Translations under genes and position numbers: made by a program
Assembly (NCBI GenBank): GCA_036172665.1
Contig: CM069876.1
Coordinates: forward strand, 496,001 to 560,000
Reading direction: 5' to 3'
DNA from: Prosopocoilus inquinatus
Taxonomy: Eukaryota; Arthropoda; Insecta; Coleoptera; Lucanidae
Length of the DNA stretch: 64,000 nt
Notes under the pieces: generated by a model
Databases searched by the model: none
The model's input: the letters and a program-made list of their open reading frames with translations, nothing else
Told to the model about the DNA's origin: nothing
In this document: piece by piece, positions 43,628 to 55,872 of the stretch
How the letters are laid out: each line of letters starts with the position of its first letter
Numbering within the stretch: the first letter of the stretch is position 1

Positions 43628-46600
43628 TTAAACAGCCGGAACTCGAGTGCAATGTAATAAACTAAGTAATCTCTTAAGGCGAGGTTTTCGACGTTTTGGT
43701 TTTGGACGTTGTCGATACCATCTTACGCACATGTAGAACAATAAGCAAGATAGGCACACTAATAGAACTGATGTAATGTTAAAGTTTTCTTCGGGAGCTT
43801 CAGAAAGCTCGGGCTGTTTTCTATGCCAAGTCCAAATTTCTGCTTCGTTGTTCCCATCTTGACCTATCGTATCTGAAACTTTTCAAACTGATCACTTTAT
43901 AGTATTGTTCTTTTAAGAATTTTCAGAAAAGATATAGTATTAGTTAGAATGAAAGAAACAATTAACATTAGTTTTTTTTAGGGAAAAACAAATTGATGGA
44001 TAATATTTTATTCTCCCATAAATTCTCTTTTGCAGTCTACATTTGGATTAGGACATTAGTAAATATAAGCATACTATAAGCAATACTAAAACAATTTAAA
44101 GAGTTACCTCTATTAATGTTTATATTTAATATTGGTATGGATGTTTCTTCCGTAAGCGACATGAGTTTCTGTGACTGGTAAAAGTTCGAAGGTGCTGATA
44201 TATTCAGAGGAATTGGCTGCGTCCAAACTAGATGAGGACACTGAGGTAAAGCTCGCGGCTGGGAATCCCCCAAATGATCTTCCATTACTTTTGAATACCT
44301 ATGCAACTTATTCTCCTCCATTCTTTGAGGAACCTCAGTGTGAACTTTCATTGATTTGTCCTTCATTTCATTATTTTTAAACACGGAAGGCAAGTGAGAT
44401 GTGGACGTGTACTCTAAGATCGCATCTAACATCCAATAACATGCTTTATCCAAATGACTCTCATCTAGACAATTTGAATCGCCATAAACAACAATTCGCC
44501 CACTGTTTTCGGTTGCTGTGCTTTGTAATAGGCCGAGAATAGGAACTTCTTGTTGCTCTTTGTAATTAGCTTCTGAGCCTAACATCTAAAAAAATTATAC
44601 AAGTTCGTGTCTTGAATTTTGCCAGAAAGTTCATTTCACGACTTTCGAGTACAAAATTTCATTTACCTGTGCACCATAATCTTTTAGCTTCTGTGATATT
44701 AGTAAACCATTTGAAGGAAACTTCGCGATGCTTGTCCCTGAGGCATAATACATTTCATGCTCACCCAATTTAAAATTGCCCTCGAAAACTCTGTCTCCAA
44801 ATTCAATTCCCCACGACGCTAATAAATCATTTAACGCAGGGACGTTGGCTCCACCTGTGTCAGGCATCCACCACTGGCGAGTATTTTCATCATAGAATTT
44901 AACTTTTTTCATGACCGTCACATTATACCAGTCAGCAAAAATGATTATTGATAATCCACTATCGACGTCTCTCTTTAGTTTCGTTATTTCTTCAGGAAAG
45001 TATTCTTCTTCCGGATCGACAATTAATAAAGTACCATACTGAGTTGAATCAAAGCAGTTGAAAGGAGCACCTATTTAAGGAAAAATTCTTTTGTTCAAAC
45101 TGAAAACATTTTAATCCGATTATAAATATTGTTCTACCTAAGACTTCAACGTAGTAACCGGCATTCCTCAGGTTTTGATACATATCTTTAAAATTGGTGT
45201 GTATATGATCACCATTCCAGTCTAATGGGTCATTTTTAATTTTCAAATTGTCTCTAGGAAAATACCCCGGCGGATATCGCAAATTATGATACTGATCCCA
45301 CAATATTCGTTTATGTCTTGGGGGAGTAGGTATAATTTTAACTCTGAAATTAACAACTTGCCCAAAAGATTTCCAAAATTAAGAAATGATTTACCTCAAA
45401 GGCAGTATAACAGTGCTCTTCCTAGGCTCGGTCTCTCCACTTGCTGGAGGTGATTCTATTGTTATACTAACGTGTCCTTGAGCTAGGCCTTCGTATGTAG
45501 CACCATCGCGATTGACAGATAAACTTATGCTTAACCAGCCTGACCAAGGCCATAATAATTCAGAGTAAGAAAATGCAATATCTAATAATTGTCCTTGTTG
45601 GGGTATATAAGGAAACCACTGAGGTTTACCAGTAAAATGACCAGACACACCTAATCCATTTAAAATAGTTACATTGACAATCACTGGCATAGCACCATAA
45701 TACATTGGTTGGCTACAGTACGGCCACATGTATGGACATTCATTTAGATCTATGTAACTCGGACTTAAACTAGCCTGTAATTTAATTATAACTTTGATAA
45801 TGTTACAACTATTAGTACCACATTCTTACTTGTGGTTTATAGTTGCTTAAAACTTGATATGCTTTAACCAAATTCAGTTTTCCATGGCCCTGTTCGAACA
45901 TGTTCACACCAGGGATTCTTCTAGCAGATGTCATGAGTGCTTGTTTAATGCTGGCAGGATTGATGTCTTCGCCGCGATGCAAAACACCGCTTGCTAATAA
46001 TGTAACTGCACCAGCAACTACCGGTGATGCAACACTCGTGCCTGACAATGAACGACAACCACCTATAATGTTTGAACCACGAACGCCTGCCCCATACGTA
46101 ACAATATCTGGCTTCACTCGTCCGTATCCTATAGTTGGACAAAAAAAAAAACAAAAGCTGGTTTCTTAAGGGAAGTGTTCAAGATAAATTTCAACTGACA
46201 CATAATAATTTGACTTTACGGGATGCAGAAACCTTCTGCCTTAATAAATTTTTATAAAAAACGATAATAAAGAAAAAAAATTCCATTTGTAGCATACTTT
46301 TTGAAAGACAGTTAAATATTGTTCCTTTCTCCTGTACAGTTGCGGAAATAGAAAGCGGGACAGTAAACTTTCGTTAGTTTAAACCTTAATTCTAAATTTC
46401 GGTAACTATGGTAATTTATTAACACTCACATTAAGTAAAATGATCCGTTTATAATTAAAAATTATAACGAACAAATACCTCATACAAATAAATCATACTA
46501 GTGTAATAGTTATTTTTTATTTTACTTACAATTATTGCCATACGAAATAAAATGAAACAAATAACAGTCATGCAGCCTTTCGATTGAATAATTGAATACG

Positions 46601-49600
46601 TATGTCCGGCCATTGATTGAATTAAGATTTCTAATATACATATTCCACATCCAAATTGTCACATGGTTCTTCCAAAGGCTTCACTAAATCCATTTGATTA
46701 ACTGGTCGAAAATTTTCTTTTACATTTTCGTTAGAATGGCGATTTATTCTTAAGAACTCAATTTGACAAGTTATTTCTGACGTTCACTGACGGTAATAAA
46801 TCAATCAGAAGGGTCAGGACCATCACCAAAGAAACTTCACACAATCAAAATAATCCGAAATTTCGTTATAAGACTTGCCCCGCTTTCTATTTCCGCAACT
46901 GTACCTATACTTTCCTCAGTAATTAACTTTTGAAGGCAGACATTTAAAAAATACGTAGAAAAACCAGTTTTTTAAAACACATTGTTCATGCGGAGAGCAA
47001 TTTATTTGTTCAATGTAAACGATAGAATATTGAGATAGCATTATTATTATTATCAGTGGCAGCGATTGGGGGGGGGGGGCAAATGCCACCCTCAGATTTT
47101 TCAGTATTCAAAAGAAAGACATTAATCATCTTATTTTTAATAAAATATAAGTCAGATACGAATTTTCGAGAATCAATAACGATTGACGACAGTACAGTTC
47201 CGACCCTTGAAAACTGTTAAAAATTCGTTATTTTGTAATGTGTAAATCAAACTTTCATCTATTATTTTGATGTCAGTGTCAGATTTGACAGATCCGTAGT
47301 AGGATTTAGAGCGATTGAGAAACTTCAAATTTACAATCAGTTTACATCTTCGAAACATTGTATCTGTCAGAGTGTATTAGTTTTTAAAGGCAGCAACTGA
47401 TCGCCGTCACTGATTATTATTATGACCTTGCATGAGATGACTTATTATGTAGCAAACTGACTTCAATTTGTCAATCCTAACGCAATGTCAGGTCAAAAAG
47501 CGATCGTAGGATGTCGCTGTTTAAACTTTTCGAAATTAGTTATGCCATACGACTATCAGGCGGCGCGCAAACTGGTGTTGCCTAAGGTCACTAAATCAAC
47601 ACACTTACGTGTTCAGGTAAAGCCATTAGATTCCCGATCCGAGATTATTGTGTAACAAAGACAACAAATACATATGTCGCAAGAGCAACAATGAAATCAA
47701 CACTTTTAGGGAATTCTGTTTACTACGATGGTAGTAGTTTACGGCTGACTGTCTAGTCCAGGCCTAATCATGCGAGGGGAATATGTTGGGATATATTCTC
47801 CTTCTACCATCGCACAGGCAGTGCCGGTTCCCGCTTGACGCTCAGTCGCTTCAATTTCAACAACCAACGATATACAAAACTTATGTAGATAATATTCTTT
47901 ATGGAAAATGTTGTAGTGATGAGCAATATTATATCGTTTTACGCTCAACAGTTTACCGCAAATAATACATTCTGCATTACCTGTACTATTTATAAAACAC
48001 AGATACTTAAGTTCATAATTTTGGTTTATGTTTGTATTTCACGAGAGCCACACGTTTTATAACTTCTGTTGGTACACGATCGGCTGGCAGGCTGGCTCAT
48101 TCTTATCGACGATTGATTGACGACTATCGAATAGTGGGGGATACTATGTCCTCGTTCTTCTCGTATTTTATGCCCAGGCCTGGTCGAGTCACAAATGTAT
48201 TAGGTTATGTTACTCTCCGCATCCATAGTAAAATGCCATTTGTTAAACATCACTTTGATTAACAAACTTTCGACTGTGTTTTTTTTTATCCCTAGAGGAG
48301 ATTATTGTGCGACAAGGATAGATAGAAAAAAAATCACTAATGTCGCTATCTGAACACAAAGTGTGTTAACCTTAGTGTTGCCTGTAGCCCCTCTATTTCA
48401 AGTAGTAGCGACAACCTTTGATCTCGCCGCTGGAGTAAAATTACGCAATTTTGTGAAAGACAGAGACTTAAAAATGCTTTGTTGTTTGAAAAAAATGTGT
48501 ATGAAGTGATAGAAAAGGTTTCAGTTTGCACAGAATTCCGTTCATACTTTTCCTAATAAGTTTGAAACGCGTCTACTAAATGAGATAATAGTAATAGAAA
48601 ACATTTTTTTTGTTTGTATCGAAGTGACGCTACTTTTATCGGCGCTATTTGGAACTAAGTGACAAAATAAACGATTCCTGTATTTGTTAATGTTTGGTGA
48701 CCTGAAAAAAGATTAAACGTTTTTGCGGATAGAGCAACTGTTGCGTATTGAATTTAACATAAATTTAGAGTGTAGATTTTTATGATAAGATAAAAAACAA
48801 TTTTGTATTTTTATAAAATGGTATTTCCTCAGAAAAATATACTTGGTCTAAAGAAAAATTCTGTTGTAATTAATTGTTGAGGGAGGATGTATCAATGACA
48901 AATAGTCAACGTTGTAACAAAAAATATAGTTTGTCCGTTATTTTATTTCTAATAATATGGCAACCCTACTTATGATAGTTGCCCATTTAGTAACTTTCAG
49001 TAACCAACTAAATTTTACTCCAGCGGCGAGATCAAAGGTTGTCGCTACTATTTGAAATAGAGGGGCTGTAGTGTTGCCATTATTTAACATTCGCCCTTAT
49101 GTTATATCCATTTACGTTAAACATAACGTGACGTTATCGCCAAGTTTATGTTCAAATTCCCATTTCAAAAAAAGATAACAGCACGTTATGTTTAATGTAA
49201 ATGAATACAGCGTAAGGACGATTGACCTTTCATTTCTCCTCTTGAGTATTTCACTCTCTTTTTCTAGTCAGAGCAAGCCATGTTCTCTTTCCTTAGGTTG
49301 CTTACATGAATTTTGATAGATGTCAGAATCTTACATGAAAAATATTACAATTCCAGACCATAATCTAACTACACTGCCAAATATGAAGCATCAATCTCTG
49401 GCATAAATAAAATGCCTACTACTATATCTATATTTCATTATATCACTTTCGGTTGGTATACACTATGGGCACTCTGACAAGAAAACTAATGACTAATATT
49501 TTTATAGGTACTTTGAGATTATGTTTCAGTATTTTAGTACTTTAAAAAGATATTTGTAAGATATAATCTTGCAATTGAAATTCTTTGAGATATAATAATA

Positions 49601-50785
49601 TAATATAAAATTTATGCAATTTGCTTTTGTAGGAAATCCTCATATTTCAATTTGAATTTAAAAGAGCTAACATTTTAATTTTTTACCTTGGGGTAGTTCC
49701 CATGTAGTCATTCCACGAGAGGAAAACTTGGCAATGTGATCTTCAAAATCAATCCCACCAACACCAATTACATCCATCTGATCAGCAGGGTTATTAAGGG
49801 TGCCATACAAAGGTCCATCATTCCCTATAGCAGATATCATAATAACGTGATTGGCCGTTAATTCCCAAACCTTATCGACAAACGGATGATCTTTAAAATC
49901 TGGCCCTCCAATACTCAAATTAAGTACGTTGACTTTCTTTAAAATCGCATAATTAAATGCATCAAGAAACCAAGACGTGTAAGACACCTGATTATTTGTG
50001 AATACCCTGAAGATATGCAGCTCTGAATCTGGTGCAAAACCCAAACACTCTTTGCTCGAAGCAATCACGCCAGCCACAAAAGTACCATGTCCTAATCCGT
50101 CATCTAAAGTTTTCTCGTTGGTCCAATTTGTGCGTTCTTTGATTTTTCGAAAGTGTGGATGACTCTTTGCCAGGCCAGTATCGAAGACTGCAACTTTAAC
50201 ACCTTTTCCTGTTATACCCATATTCCAGAGAGCATCGGCTTGCAATATTGATGTAATTTGTCTGGGAATCGCCCGCAAAAGTCTCCTGCTTGTATGTCTG
50301 CCAGTGGCTTGCCAAAATTGATTGCTCTGCGAAAGACTGCTTCTGCCTCTACGTACATATTCATGTGTGTTGATGAATTTCAACGTTCTTACTACCATTC
50401 GTTGGGAGGTTACGCTTTTGATGGATGGATGGTCTTGTAGTGCATCTAAACCTCTAGATTTTTCTGTCTCTTCCAATATAATTACATCGAAGTCACTCGG
50501 GTAATCACTGGCAGGGTTCTCTCGTAACAGAATCTCCCATCTACGCACTCCCGATGCATTCAGGGCTGCATTTATGTAAATTGCTCTAGCATTTGTTTTA
50601 TAATAACCGTTGAAAGTGACAATGTACTCGTTTTCGACTATCTTCGACGAATATTCCAATTCTACTTTTTCTGTTGTCGTCAGGTTACAACAAGACGGCG
50701 ATTCAGTATCTCCTTCCGAAACAATTACTAGTCGAACAAGTGCCACTTGACCCAACAGTAGCAAGAACTTGCGGATATTGGCCAT
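43628..50785 (-). CDS. MBTPS1: Membrane-bound transcription factor site-1 protease (subtilisin-like), complete
   Basis: Seven minus-strand exons: 49687-50785, 45830-46128, 45395-45774, 45138-45343, 44667-45070, 44108-44585, 43628-43872. All junctions are GT-AG and all phases agree; the product is 1036 residues (human about 1050). It is a Golgi subtilase that cleaves SREBP, ATF6 and similar precursors in their lumenal loops. Visible features: signal peptide ([17 protein letters not shown]), autoprocessing site RRLL at 167-170, catalytic Asp202 (VAVFDTG), His233 (GHGTFVAG), oxyanion Asn322 (SAIGNDGP) and Ser398 (GTSVASP). One membrane helix near the C-terminus ([18 protein letters not shown]) precedes a basic tail ([13 protein letters not shown]). 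The gene sits inside the last intron of the plus-strand receptor locus. Its 3.6-kb first intron holds several MITEs. Assignment is firm; exon ends are from splice motifs and phase. Confidence 0.95.
46337..46901. mobile_element. MITE with TA duplication, 565 bp, in MBTPS1 intron 1
   Basis: Ends CAGTTGCGGAAATAGAAAGC and GCTTTCTATTTCCGCAACTG are exact complements, each flanked by TA. Tc1/mariner-type. A related end fragment (TTCCGCAACCGTA) lies at 55266. Confidence 0.75.
47054..47412. mobile_element. hAT-like element with G12 run, 359 bp
   Basis: Ends CAGTGGCAGCGAT and ATCGCCGTCACTG are near-complements. The 8 bases on each side are ATTATTAT (47046-47053 and 47413-47420), consistent with a hAT duplication, though the site lies in an ATT repeat. 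A 12-G run sits at 47068-47079. Confidence 0.6.
48383..49070. mobile_element. hAT-like element, 688 bp, long terminal inverted repeats
   Basis: Left TGTAGCCCCTCTATTTCAAG and right (reverse-complemented) TACAGCCCCTCTATTTCAAA continue in complementarity for about 55 bp (CTTTGATCTCGCCGCTGGAG). The flanks are a perfect 8-bp duplication GTGTTGCC (48375-48382 and 49071-49078). Non-coding. Confidence 0.75.
49093..49217. mobile_element. Small palindromic MITE, 125 bp
   Basis: GCCCTTATGTTATATCCATT pairs with the right end, and TTAAACATAACGTG pairs with CACGTTATGTTTAA. Non-coding. Confidence 0.6.
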
Positions 50786-51046
50786 GTTTTTGAACTTTTA
50801 GATTACGTTTGGACTAACCTGTTGCCTTCGCCTCAACATTTTCGGGAATTTGCTTGAATTACGCATTTTTTTCGTACACGAATGCTATTGCATTTACAAC
50901 TACGTTATTTTTCTTACTGCGCCATGACATTTTTACTGTTAGAAATAATCAGTGGTACCAAACTAAAATTTAAAGACCCACAAACCACGCAAAAAGTAAA
51001 AAGTTCCCATCTTTCCGATCATTATTATAGGGGTTTATGTCTATTG
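50786..51046 (-). promoter_or_regulatory. Probable MBTPS1 5' UTR/promoter region
   Basis: This lies directly upstream of the MBTPS1 ATG on the minus strand, free of recognised repeats until the MITE at 51047. No core promoter motif could be named with confidence. Confidence 0.3.
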
Positions 51047-51516
51047 TAGAGATGGGATTCTACCCATCCAAACGATTACACCGGTGGAATCACGGAATGC
51101 ACCCACAATGCACCCGATGCATTGGATGCTTTGCCCGGTTGCCTTCATTTACATAAGACAAAAAATGCTTCAAAATGACACCAAAAATAATATATTTTGT
51201 ACGGACTATCGCTACACAATTATTTTGTAACGTTAATTTCAAAAACTTATTCATTTTGTTCAGATTTTAAGCTACAAAGCGTCCTGAACTAAACTTAAAA
51301 GTTTACTATTCAACCATTCACCATACACTATGAAACATTAAACCTGTAAACCACCTGCAAACAATTAAATAACATCAAGAAAAGATTATTTCTCGTTCAA
51401 TTTGTGCGGGAAATTAAAATTTTTGAATGCACCCGGTACATTCATGTACGCACCTTGGTGAATGCAGCCATGTGGGTGCTTTCAATGCACCGGGTTCATT
51501 CCCTGGCCCATCTCTA
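51047..51516 (-). mobile_element. hAT MITE family M, copy 2 (470 bp)
   Basis: Same ends as the copy at 35905, in reverse orientation (TAGAGATGGGATTC...GGCCCATCTCTA). Flanked by a perfect 8-bp duplication GTCTATTG (51039-51046 and 51517-51524). It inserted into repeat family R. Confidence 0.85.
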
Positions 51517-51524
51517 GTCTATTG

Positions 51525-52028
51525 CCATAGTTTTAAACGCAATTATAATTCCCTCCAGGCCGCTGGGATGGCAGTGATGGCACTGTATTTACAGTAATCT
51601 GTAATCCATAGCATATTTTTAAGTTACCACGGTTACCTTTTATTGAATTTAAAAAGTTTGAAATCGGTTGTTAGAAGCCAAAATCACAGGGGTTTATATC
51701 TATTGCCACAGTTCTAAACGCAATTATAATTCCCCCCCAGGTCGCTGGGCTGGCAGTGATTACACTGCATTTACAGTAATCTGTAATCCTTAGCATATTT
51801 TTAAGTTACCATGGTTACCTTTTATTGATTTTGAAAAGTTTGGAATCGATTGTCAGAAGTCAAAGTATTAATTACATTTCTTCTTTAATTCAACGTTTAA
51901 ATTTCGTTTGCGACCATTCCAGGCGAACGAACAGGACAATTTGTGATAAAGAGAGAATGATAAGCGAAGAGCAGGGCGAAGAGTGAACTTTTTCGGCTGT
52001 CACGGCCGCGCGGCCTTATTAAGCGCCG
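51525..52028 (-). repeat. Dispersed repeat family R, copy 2, with internal tandem duplication
   Basis: A unit of about 182 bp is duplicated: CGCAATTATAATTCC occurs near 51539 and 51721, each followed by CAGTGAT and TTTACAGTAATCTGTAATCC. The distal part (GGCCGCGCGGCC near 52003) matches 36499 in reverse. Confidence 0.65.
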
Positions 52029-52195
52029 CACAGTGGTCCGTGCAGTTTTAGCGCGAAATAATTATGAATTCTACTTAGTTTTTTTTTTTTTTTTGTAATG
52101 AAACAAATTTTCAAGAAACGTAAAGCATGCAGTGATAACAAAGGAATAATTTTATACTCTAAAACAGTGTTTCCCAACTTCTTTTTAGCAGTCAC

Positions 52196-52592
52196 TAGTG
52201 ATGGGCCAGGGTATGAATCCGGTGCATTCACCAGGGTGCATATATGAATGTACCGGGTGCATTCAAAAATTTAAATTTCCCGCGCAAATCGAAAGAAAAA
52301 TATCCTTTTCTTGATATGATTCAATTGTTTGCAGGTGGTTTACTGGGTTTAATGTTTCGTAGTGTGTGATGAATGACTGAATAGTAAACCTTTAAGTTTA
52401 AACGAAAGCTTTATAGCTTAAAATTTGAGCAAAATGAATAAGTTTTTGAAATTAACGTTACAAAATAATTATTTAGCGGTAATTCGTACAAAATATATTA
52501 TATTTGGTATCATTTTGAAACATTTTTATGTCTTATATAAATGTTGGCAACCGAGCAATACATTCAATGCACCGGGTGGAATCCCATCTCTA
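52196..52592 (+). mobile_element. hAT MITE family M, copy 3 (397 bp)
   Basis: TAGTGATGGGCCAGGG start and GGAATCCCATCTCTA end. The flanks are GCAGTCAC and GCAGTCAT, an 8-bp duplication with one change. It is shorter than the other copies by an internal deletion near the left end. Confidence 0.8.
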
Positions 52593-52756
52593 GCAGTCAT
52601 ACATTTTAAAACCACTGCTTTCGCCGTAACATATTTCTGTGTTTATCTGATGTTGTCCAGGTGTTGACAGGTAATTACTACAGTAAATAGTATAAATACA
52701 TACAGATCAGGTATAGTTTTACCGTTACATTTAAGTGTAGGGAAGCCCAACTTTTA

Positions 52757-53058
52757 ATTGGAATAACGTGCAAAATCAGAATTTGCAATAAAAAGCATAG
52801 CATTCCATTTAAAATAAGAGAGTTAATGGCGACTTCCGGTATAACCGGAAGTGGTATAAAAGTGAAAGTATTTTAATCTGAAAGATCACTTCCTTTAAGG
52901 GCAGTGTGCTAATTTTCAGAATGTTTGAATGCTCCTTTCACCGAGAACTTTTAATAGGTCACTCAACTTGGGAGACCCTGTATAACAAAAAAGTCTTATT
53001 TTGGCCTCCTTTACTTGCCCTAGAAATTTGACAAAAGAATTTTTCAACACCCTGTATA
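52757..53058 (-). repeat. Dispersed repeat copy 2 (partial, reverse of 23741-24046)
   Basis: Contains CACTTCCGGTTATACCGGAA on the minus strand, TTTCTAGGGCAAGTAAAGGA and a terminus CACCCTGTATAC near 53049-53060. Confidence 0.6.
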
Positions 53059-53517
53059 CGGATACGTCCATTAAAAATTGATTGAAACTTTTTCATCAGA
53101 AAATATAACGTTTTCTCAAAAATTCAAATTTGGTGGTAAAAATTCCAAAGCAAATCCAGCTCACTGTTTTGTATTTTATTCTATTTTTCAAGTTGGAGTT
53201 ATTTTTATTTGATTTCTTGCAGTGCGAACACATCTAGGAAAATGCGTAGTGTGGACTGCCCTTATGGCAGTTTCGATTGTGAATAAACTCTATAACATTT
53301 TCATCTTTTTCAATACTTTCGGCCAGAACCCCTTTGTAGTTCAATAACAACAGGGTGTGCTCATTTCGTTTTTATTCTGTGTATCGTACTTTTATTGACC
53401 CCAAATCTTTCAGCAAATCTTCTTTCGACTGCGTCAACCACAATATCTTAATCAATAAGCTACATTACTAAACCTTTAGTACAGAAAGTTGCTAACTTAT
53501 TAATTCTTATCTTTGCA

Positions 53518-55020
53518 ATAGAAAGCAATTCATAACAGGCAATGGGATTTCTTCTAATATAAACCGGGGTTCCTCAAGGCTCGGTCCTAGGCCCCGTTCT
53601 TTTCTTGACTTTTATAAATGACCTTATCAGTGGTGTGGGCCAAGCAGAACTGATAAGCTGCACTAATTAGTAATTACAGCCTTGAATAAGAATGCGTAAA
53701 CCTAACGGAAGATTCACTAGCACACGTCAACTATTGGTTCCAAGCAATCTTAGTGTGGGTAAAACAATTAATTTGATATTTACACGTAAACATCTGGGTG
53801 TTACAGACAATTTTAAAACCTCTCTTGATTACGCGAACTGATATGTTTTCACGACCGATGCATTAATTTAATGATAAAAGGGGCATCGGGCCCATTTGAC
53901 AAAGACTAAAGTTGTATTAGAAATTCTTGATGTATAATTACTCAGATTCTTTACCTAGGCTTGATTTTCTAGAGGCGATTCTTGGTGATTCTTGGCTCAA
54001 AGACCTGTACAGGTAATAAAATCCCTCGTGTGCTACAATGGACTTATCGAGCACTAATTGAAGTTGATACAAAAAAAATAAACAATTACAAAAAATATAT
54101 ACAATATAAAAGTAAAAAGAAATTTTGAATAAAAGGGAACATGATGCACATAAGATTAATCAATTCTGCTAAGTCTGGACGCCGACAGCTCATGACATGC
54201 TGGATACGATCGACTTGTGACAATACCTTTTAGGCAGAACGGAGTAACAGAGACTTTGGGACGCCCTGGGAGTCTTCAATTAGATTCCGGACTTCGAGGT
54301 TGGGTTTCACAGCGTGTAAAACACCAACGCAGTGACGTATTCATTCATATTACCCTGAATGGGTTTCTAGGGCTCAGGGGTTAAACTGCTACGGCACGCA
54401 CAACCGCATGGTTATACGGTTAGATGGGCACTTATTAATTTTGTGTTCTTTCACGTCGCGGTGCCTAGTTGTTTATATTAAAAACTTCCACCTCTCCTCT
54501 CGCTTAACTGCAGATGCTACCAAATGGCAACTTTGACAATACTTGTTAAAACTTAGTTTTTAAATTAATTTAGCAGGGTTGGGAACGAAGACTTATGTAC
54601 AGTTTGTACGGGTAATGCGATCTTAAATTATTGTTTAGACTATAATGTTTCCTGTCCAGTTTTTATCTACTAGGAACTTTTACATTGAAATGAAATAGAT
54701 TACGTAATAATCCGTAGTAATCTTGAATCAAAAACTAAATTAAAATTTCGAATAAGATTTAAGATCGACTTTCCGGGCACCCTTTCGGATCTGCGGGGCG
54801 CAGGCCCCTCTTGCCAGGCCCTGGCTACGGTGCTGAATACCGGAGCTAAAACTAATCTTAGAACAAAATATTTCAGATGCAACTATGACAGATTCGGCCT
54901 CAACTACTTCGGCATAAAATTGTTTAATAAAATACCGCAATGGACCAGGATGCTTCCGGAGGATGCAGCTCTTTGTTGCACATTGTTTTTAAATTGTTTC
55001 TTTAATGTGTTCTAACTTTG
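53518..55020 (+). pseudogene. Decayed LINE reverse transcriptase relic
   Basis: GVPQGSVLGPVLFLTFINDL is readable at about 53570-53630, and RKQFITGNGISSNI precedes it in a shifted frame. After many stops, a LINE C-terminal tail (LRTKYFRCNYDRFGLNYFGI, then KLFNKIPQW) appears at 54849-54945. Frameshifts and stops show an old, 5'-truncated, inactive copy. It is distinct from LINE-A and LINE-B by sequence. Confidence 0.6.
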
Positions 55021-55407
55021 AATGTGTTTAAAATTTAAAATTTTGAATGTGTTTAAACGTAATGTTTTATTATGACGAGTGTATTACAAATTTGTAGAAA
55101 CACGAACAGATAAATTTGAATTTTTAAATTTTTTGAATTTGAATTTCTTATAGACCACCCTCCTTCAATTAATACAACTATTTGATAATAACTTTGACAA
55201 AATGAAGTTACTCTTCAAATAAAACCTAATTCACAGCGAGATATTTTGTGTGTATGCTTTTTTTAATTCCGCAACCGTACTATGAAATTTTGCGATAATT
55301 TTCAACGCGTACTTTAGTTATTCTCTAAGTTGATTTAGTTTTGATAAAGCAGTTTTAGCTAATAATAACTTGCTTTTCTTACACTAGAATTAATATTTCT
55401 TTTACAG

Positions 55408-55521
55408 ATTTTAACTTCAGTAGCAACATACCTCATCGTCCTGATTCAATTTTCTCCGCAATTGGTCATTTGGATGCCGAAAATAAACGAAACACATCAG
55501 GAACTTCAAACAACAACTTAG
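55408..55521 (+). CDS. Gustatory receptor shared last exon
   Basis: The TTCTTTTACAG acceptor is followed by 37 codons: ILTSVATYLIVLIQFSPQLV, then a short polar tail to TAG at 55519-55521. TYLIVLIQF is the signature TYxxxxxQF of the last receptor helix. It is in phase 0, matching exon 42028-42117, although the intron spans 13.3 kb and contains MBTPS1. AAATAAATAAA poly(A) signals follow near 55597. No closer TYxxxxxQF exon exists downstream of 42117, which supports the join. Confidence 0.75.
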   Translation: MLTSVATYLIVLIQFSPQLVIWMPKINETHQELQTTT

Positions 55522-55872
55522 ATTAATATAATTTAATTGTAGTATCACATTATAAAAATAACGCTAAACGAAAATATCTTGTAAAAAAACGTATTAAATA
55601 AATAAATATTTAAAATTACACCAAGTTCTATTTACAAACGAAATAACTGGTCCAGAGGTTTCGAGAGTTAACATCGGGTTTCGAAAATATTATTAATGGA
55701 CTCCTGAATCCATTCATTTTAGAAATCACTGCCTTTTAGAGAATCTTACACGAATTATCCTTCCTCTCGTGATACTTTTTCCGGTGAACATATTTTTCTG
55801 TCCCTTTACTCTCAACTTTTTGGGACGACAACGGCAAAATCGTTGTCACTAAATAAAAATAGCATATATGTT

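Noticed and set aside
47739..47948. Minus-strand 69-codon frame in MBTPS1 intron 1
   Set aside because: No motif, and it does not fit MBTPS1 phases, which are fully satisfied by the joined exons.
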